Source: CALFVT01 sp964513675
Lineage (GTDB): Bacteria > Pseudomonadota > Alphaproteobacteria > Caulobacterales > Maricaulaceae
Direction: 5' to 3'
Length of the DNA: 64,000 bases
Assembly: GCA_964513675.1 (NCBI GenBank)
Contig: CAZEOD010000007.1
Location: forward strand, 1-64,000
Part shown: positions 61,009 through 64,000 of the stretch, in pieces
Numbering within the stretch: position 1 is the first letter of the stretch
Layout of the letters: each line of letters starts with the position of its first letter
Made by a program: the position numbers and the translations under genes
Notes under the pieces: model-generated
Told to the model about the DNA's origin: nothing
The model's database searches: none
Seen by the model: the letters and a program-made list of their open reading frames with translations, nothing else

Positions 61009-61455
61009 ATGAGTGATGGTGAAAGCTTTGCAGCGGCAAGTTCTGGCAAATCAGAGGCCGAAATTGCGTTTGAATTGGTCAATAAGCTAAAAGGTCAAGG
61101 CGTCTGGGGCGAGAAAAACTTAGGCCCAATCTTGGATATGTTTGCAGAATGTCTGGACGCCGCCAAAGGGCTTCGCGCTTATCCCGGTCAAAACCGCGTT
61201 GATATGCCGGTTAAAACACCCATCGCCGCAAATACGGCTCGGGCTTCAGCGCCGCAAGTGCAGGCTCCAATACAAGCGCGGCAAGTCCCAACTCAGTCTC
61301 AGGCGCAAGTTCAGGCGCAAGTTCAGGCCCAAATTCCGGCCCAAGTTCAGGGCCAAGCTCACCCTCAGCCGCAACAGCGCGCCGCTGCGCCGCAACATCA
61401 GCCCGCTCAGCGCCAACAACACATAATGCAGCAAGCCGCCTTAAAGCCCGGCTAA
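61009..61455 (+). CDS. Unknown protein with a Gln/Ala/Pro-rich repeat tail
   Basis: A 148-residue protein, not recognised. Residues about 15-57 look folded and helical (AEIAFELVNKLKGQGVWGEK then LGPILDMFAECLDAAK). From about 60 on it is low complexity, with an AQVQ-type tandem repeat coded by 12-base CAGGCGCAAGTT units near 61308-61360. There is no signal peptide. A TAAGGAATAAAATT ribosome region precedes the ATG. It is divergent from the gcv riboswitch and convergent with argS, whose stop is one base from its own. Confidence 0.7.
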   Translation: MSDGESFAAASSGKSEAEIAFELVNKLKGQGVWGEKNLGPILDMFAECLDAAKGLRAYPGQNRVDMPVKTPIAANTARASAPQVQAPIQARQVPTQSQAQVQAQVQAQIPAQVQGQAHPQPQQRAAAPQHQPAQRQQHIMQQAALKPG

Positions 61456-61456
61456 G

Positions 61457-63235
61457 CTACATTCGCTCGGGAACCTCTATGGCGAGAATATCCAGCCCTG
61501 TTTCAAGTTGCCGCAGGGTGGTTTCGGCCAACGCTAAACGCGAGGCTTTAACATCCTCAGGCGTATCGTCATGCAAAATTGGGCAGTCTGTGTAAAACCG
61601 TGAAAAACTCTGGGCGAGGCTAAAGACATGCTCGCATAAAATATGCGCAGAGCGCTTATTTGCCGCCCCGCTGACGGCTCGCCCAAAGCTATCTAGCGCG
61701 AGAATCAGCGCCTTTTCTGCTGGATGTTCAGGCTTAATAACGCCTGTCTTAACATCTTGCGATGCCGCCTTGCGAAGAAGCGATTTAATCCGCACCGCCG
61801 CATATAAAAGATAAGGCCCTGTTTTCCCTTCAAATGAAGTAAAACGGTCAAGATCAAACACATAATTCGTTAAAGGCTGGTTTTGCAAATCTGCAAATTT
61901 CAGCGCCGCCACCGCGACTTTATGGGCAATATCTGACATTTCATCCGCGTCAAAATCTTTGCCAATTCCAGCATCTGTTAGCCGCTTAATCGCGGCATTT
62001 TTGGCCATAGCGATCAAATCATCGAGCCGCAATACGCCGCCTTCGCGCGTTTTAAACGGCTTACCATCTTTGCCGTTCATCGTCCCAAAGCCAATATGTT
62101 CCATCATCTCAGGCGCAAACCATCCGGCCTTGACGGCCCCGCGAAAGACTTGCTGGAAATGTAAAGCTTGGCGTTGATCGACGACATATAAAATCAAATC
62201 GGGATTATATGTGTTTTTTCGGTCAACCAATGTCGCAAGATCTGTCGTATGATAAAGAACTGCGCCGGATGAGGCCCGTAAAATCACGGGCGGCATGTCT
62301 TTTTTATCCGTCTCCTGCGCGACATCAATAATCAGAGCGCCGTCACTATCTTCGGCAATGCCGGCTGTCACTAGCCCCTCAATCATATCGGGAATCAACG
62401 GGTCAACCGCCGCTTCGCCTTTCCACAGATCAAACTCCACATTGAGCGAGCCATATCCCACTTTAAGCGCCGCAACAGAGACAGCGATAAAGTGATCCAA
62501 CAGCGCCCGATAACCGCGCCGCCCGCCTTGCAATTCTGCCGTCGCGCGCCGTGAGCGTTCAAGACGGTTCGGGTCATCCTTAGCCTTGCCGCTAGCTTGC
62601 GGATAAAGACGCGCTAAATCATCCATGGTAACAGGCGACGCTGCGGGATAATCACCCGTAAAAGCGTCATCGAAATAAACCAGATCAGGCTGTTCAATTT
62701 CAAGCTCTGAGATCAGATGCCCCATTTGAAGCCCCCAATCGCCCATGTGCACATCACCAATCACCCTGTGCCCCTGCACGCGGAACAGGCGCTTAATCGC
62801 CTCCCCAAGCACGGCAGAGCGTAAATGACCCACATGCATAGGTTTAGCGACATTCGCGCCGCCGTAATCGACCATCACCGTCATAGGGGTGGCCGCTTTG
62901 ACAATGCCTGTCATATCATCGGCTGCAAGCCGCTGGGCGGCGGCTGTAATCATACTATCGGCAGGCTGTATATTAATAAATCCCGGGCCAGCAATCTCAA
63001 GACTAGCAATATCGCGGCTAGTCTCAAGCTGCGCGGTGATCGCAGCCGCAATCTCGCGCGGGTTTTTCTTCTCGCCTTGTTTTTTGAAATAACCGGCAAC
63101 GGCCATCGCCGCATTACATTGAAACGGCGCTAAATCTGGCCGCGCAGAGACAACAGCCGTGGCAAATTGAGGCGGATAATCCAGCGTCTTAAAAGCATCA
63201 GCGATAATAATATTCAGGTGGTCTAAAACAGTCAT
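61457..63235 (-). CDS. argS: Arginyl-tRNA synthetase
   Basis: A 592-residue class I synthetase. The HIGH motif reads HVGH in KPMHVGHLRSAVLG, the N-terminal tRNA D-loop domain covers about 1-95, and the anticodon-binding all-helical domain ends the protein (DALRVERM-like IEVPERM). The second signature is KPFKTREGGVLRL in place of KMSKS, as is usual for many ArgRS. It is followed downstream only by the convergent unknown. Confidence 0.96.
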   Translation of the reverse strand: MTVLDHLNIIIADAFKTLDYPPQFATAVVSARPDLAPFQCNAAMAVAGYFKKQGEKKNPREIAAAITAQLETSRDIASLEIAGPGFINIQPADSMITAAAQRLAADDMTGIVKAATPMTVMVDYGGANVAKPMHVGHLRSAVLGEAIKRLFRVQGHRVIGDVHMGDWGLQMGHLISELEIEQPDLVYFDDAFTGDYPAASPVTMDDLARLYPQASGKAKDDPNRLERSRRATAELQGGRRGYRALLDHFIAVSVAALKVGYGSLNVEFDLWKGEAAVDPLIPDMIEGLVTAGIAEDSDGALIIDVAQETDKKDMPPVILRASSGAVLYHTTDLATLVDRKNTYNPDLILYVVDQRQALHFQQVFRGAVKAGWFAPEMMEHIGFGTMNGKDGKPFKTREGGVLRLDDLIAMAKNAAIKRLTDAGIGKDFDADEMSDIAHKVAVAALKFADLQNQPLTNYVFDLDRFTSFEGKTGPYLLYAAVRIKSLLRKAASQDVKTGVIKPEHPAEKALILALDSFGRAVSGAANKRSAHILCEHVFSLAQSFSRFYTDCPILHDDTPEDVKASRLALAETTLRQLETGLDILAIEVPERM

Positions 63236-63317
63236 TAGGCAGCATCCCCTTGGGAGATCTTATTTATCGCGCGTTTTGCGCCTGTATAAACAGACCACGC
63301 GCGCTAAAATATTAGCG

Positions 63318-63899
63318 TTAATTTTGTCCCGCAGACGGGCGGAAGCGTTTTCCATCCGCATTAAAATTGCGCTGCTCCGGCGTGGTCACGTAACCGACAA
63401 TAATTTCAAAATTCTCACCTGATGTGCCTTCGCCAATGCGCGGAATTTCGATACGGTCAATGCGCTCTTTAACAGACACACGATCAGCGCCCGACGGAAA
63501 TTTAACCACAACAGGAAACTCAAGCTTTTCAATCACGGCAATATTTTTGCGCGTAACAGCGACAAACATATCATAGCTATGGGTATCGCCTTGCGCTTTG
63601 GGGCCGCGCCCCGCTTCAAATTCTATCTCAACATCAGCGACAATCGGGCGATCACTAAAATAACGGCAGAGGCTTTTGACTTTTGAAATCTCGGCGGTGA
63701 AGCCGACATTGGAAAAGCTCTCGGCGCCGTCAAATTTAACAATGCGCGAGGCGTCGTAAATCGCAAAGGCTCGCGGACAGGGTCCAGGGTTGCGTTCACT
63801 GGCTTCCCCAATGGCAAGCGCATCGCGGGTTGATTGACAGGCAGAGAGCCCCATGAGCAAAATCATAGCGGCAGAGAGTAAATTACGTCGTTTTGGCAT
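63318..63899 (-). CDS. Hypothetical lipoprotein upstream of argS
   Basis: A 193-residue lipoprotein (lipobox LSAC, Cys21) I do not recognise by family name. The mature part starts CQSTRDALAIG, has a pair of cysteines near PGPCPRAFAIYD and SLCRYFSDRP, then beta-rich sequence (DVEIEFEAGRG, KLEFPVVVKFPSG) and an Asn/Arg-rich end. It lies 82 bases before argS on the same strand and may share its transcript. Envelope location is inferred; the role is unknown. Confidence 0.75.
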   Translation of the reverse strand: MPKRRNLLSAAMILLMGLSACQSTRDALAIGEASERNPGPCPRAFAIYDASRIVKFDGAESFSNVGFTAEISKVKSLCRYFSDRPIVADVEIEFEAGRGPKAQGDTHSYDMFVAVTRKNIAVIEKLEFPVVVKFPSGADRVSVKERIDRIEIPRIGEGTSGENFEIIVGYVTTPEQRNFNADGKRFRPSAGQN

Positions 63900-64000
63900 G
63901 ACAGCCCTATCATCATTGTCTTTACGGGCGAAGCTTTAGCCCTTATCTGTTAGCGTCATAGACAGTTCAGTGCCGCCCCGCAACGGATTCGGACATTAAA

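Noticed and set aside
61300..61365. Short repeats near 61308 considered as a CRISPR array
   Set aside because: Units are 12 bases, contiguous without spacers, and in frame as coding sequence.

Overview
The window looks like a scaffold from an alphaproteobacterium of moderate GC (about half, judged by eye), most likely from the Caulobacterales/Maricaulales side (a Hyphomonadaceae-like marine bacterium). Pointers are a DivL-type pseudokinase with tyrosine in place of the phospho-histidine, the ChvG/ChvI two-component system, split F0 genes with b and b' subunits kept apart from the F1 genes, the dciA-dsbA-smc run, AddB, SdhAF4, and an NDUFS6-like zinc protein. No rRNA, tRNA, phage, insertion sequence or CRISPR array was seen. 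Three runs of N (24191-24290, 26243-26342, 42251-42260) are scaffold gaps; two of them lie inside repetitive coding sequence.

Layout. 1-3579 (minus): tsaE, amgK, murU and the start of addB, overlapping or nearly touching: peptidoglycan sugar recycling next to tRNA modification and break repair. 3654-3971 (plus): a 2Fe-2S ferredoxin. 4021-9244 (minus): divL, glmM and a mannose-1-phosphate guanylyltransferase, so cell-cycle control and envelope sugar supply. 9357-12982 (minus): chvI, chvG, PTS EIIA, HPr and a TonB-domain lipoprotein; hprK, often found in this cluster, is missing. ptsP, the PTS-Ntr enzyme I, is at 21206-23530. 13204-15807 (plus): yggT, then a cobalamin riboswitch and btuB. polA (minus), a TonB-like transducer, an NDUFS6-like zinc protein and an orphan ABC ATPase follow.

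23603-29710 is the accessory-looking part: secreted low-complexity Ala/Gln/Pro/Ser-rich proteins and a Ser/Tyr-rich lipoprotein sharing a short cysteine motif, with sdhAF4, rsmB, a DUF302 lipoprotein and a TerB-like protein. 29891-34584: uridine kinase, concentrative nucleoside transporter, Na+/H+ antiporter and pyruvate kinase. 34679-40434: an AraC regulator, a candidate structured small RNA, a LysM/glycine-zipper lipoprotein, a dienelactone hydrolase-like enzyme, an FAH-family hydrolase, and a TadG-like protein with an NSG/NGG-rich passenger. 40593-51862: FMN glutamate synthase-like protein, an SRPBCC protein, typA, mutY, dciA, two DsbA-like proteins and smc. 52065-54552: atpI-atpB-atpE-atpF'-atpF. 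54613: a membrane acyltransferase.

55745-60908 (minus) is a glycine cleavage operon behind a tandem glycine riboswitch: gcvT, gcvH, two small membrane proteins, gcvPA, gcvPB. The window closes with a Gln-rich unknown, argS and an unknown lipoprotein. The observations most worth following are the candidate RNA at 35882-36062, the secreted low-complexity family, the membrane proteins inside the gcv operon, and the PTS locus with a coupled TonB-domain lipoprotein and no hprK.
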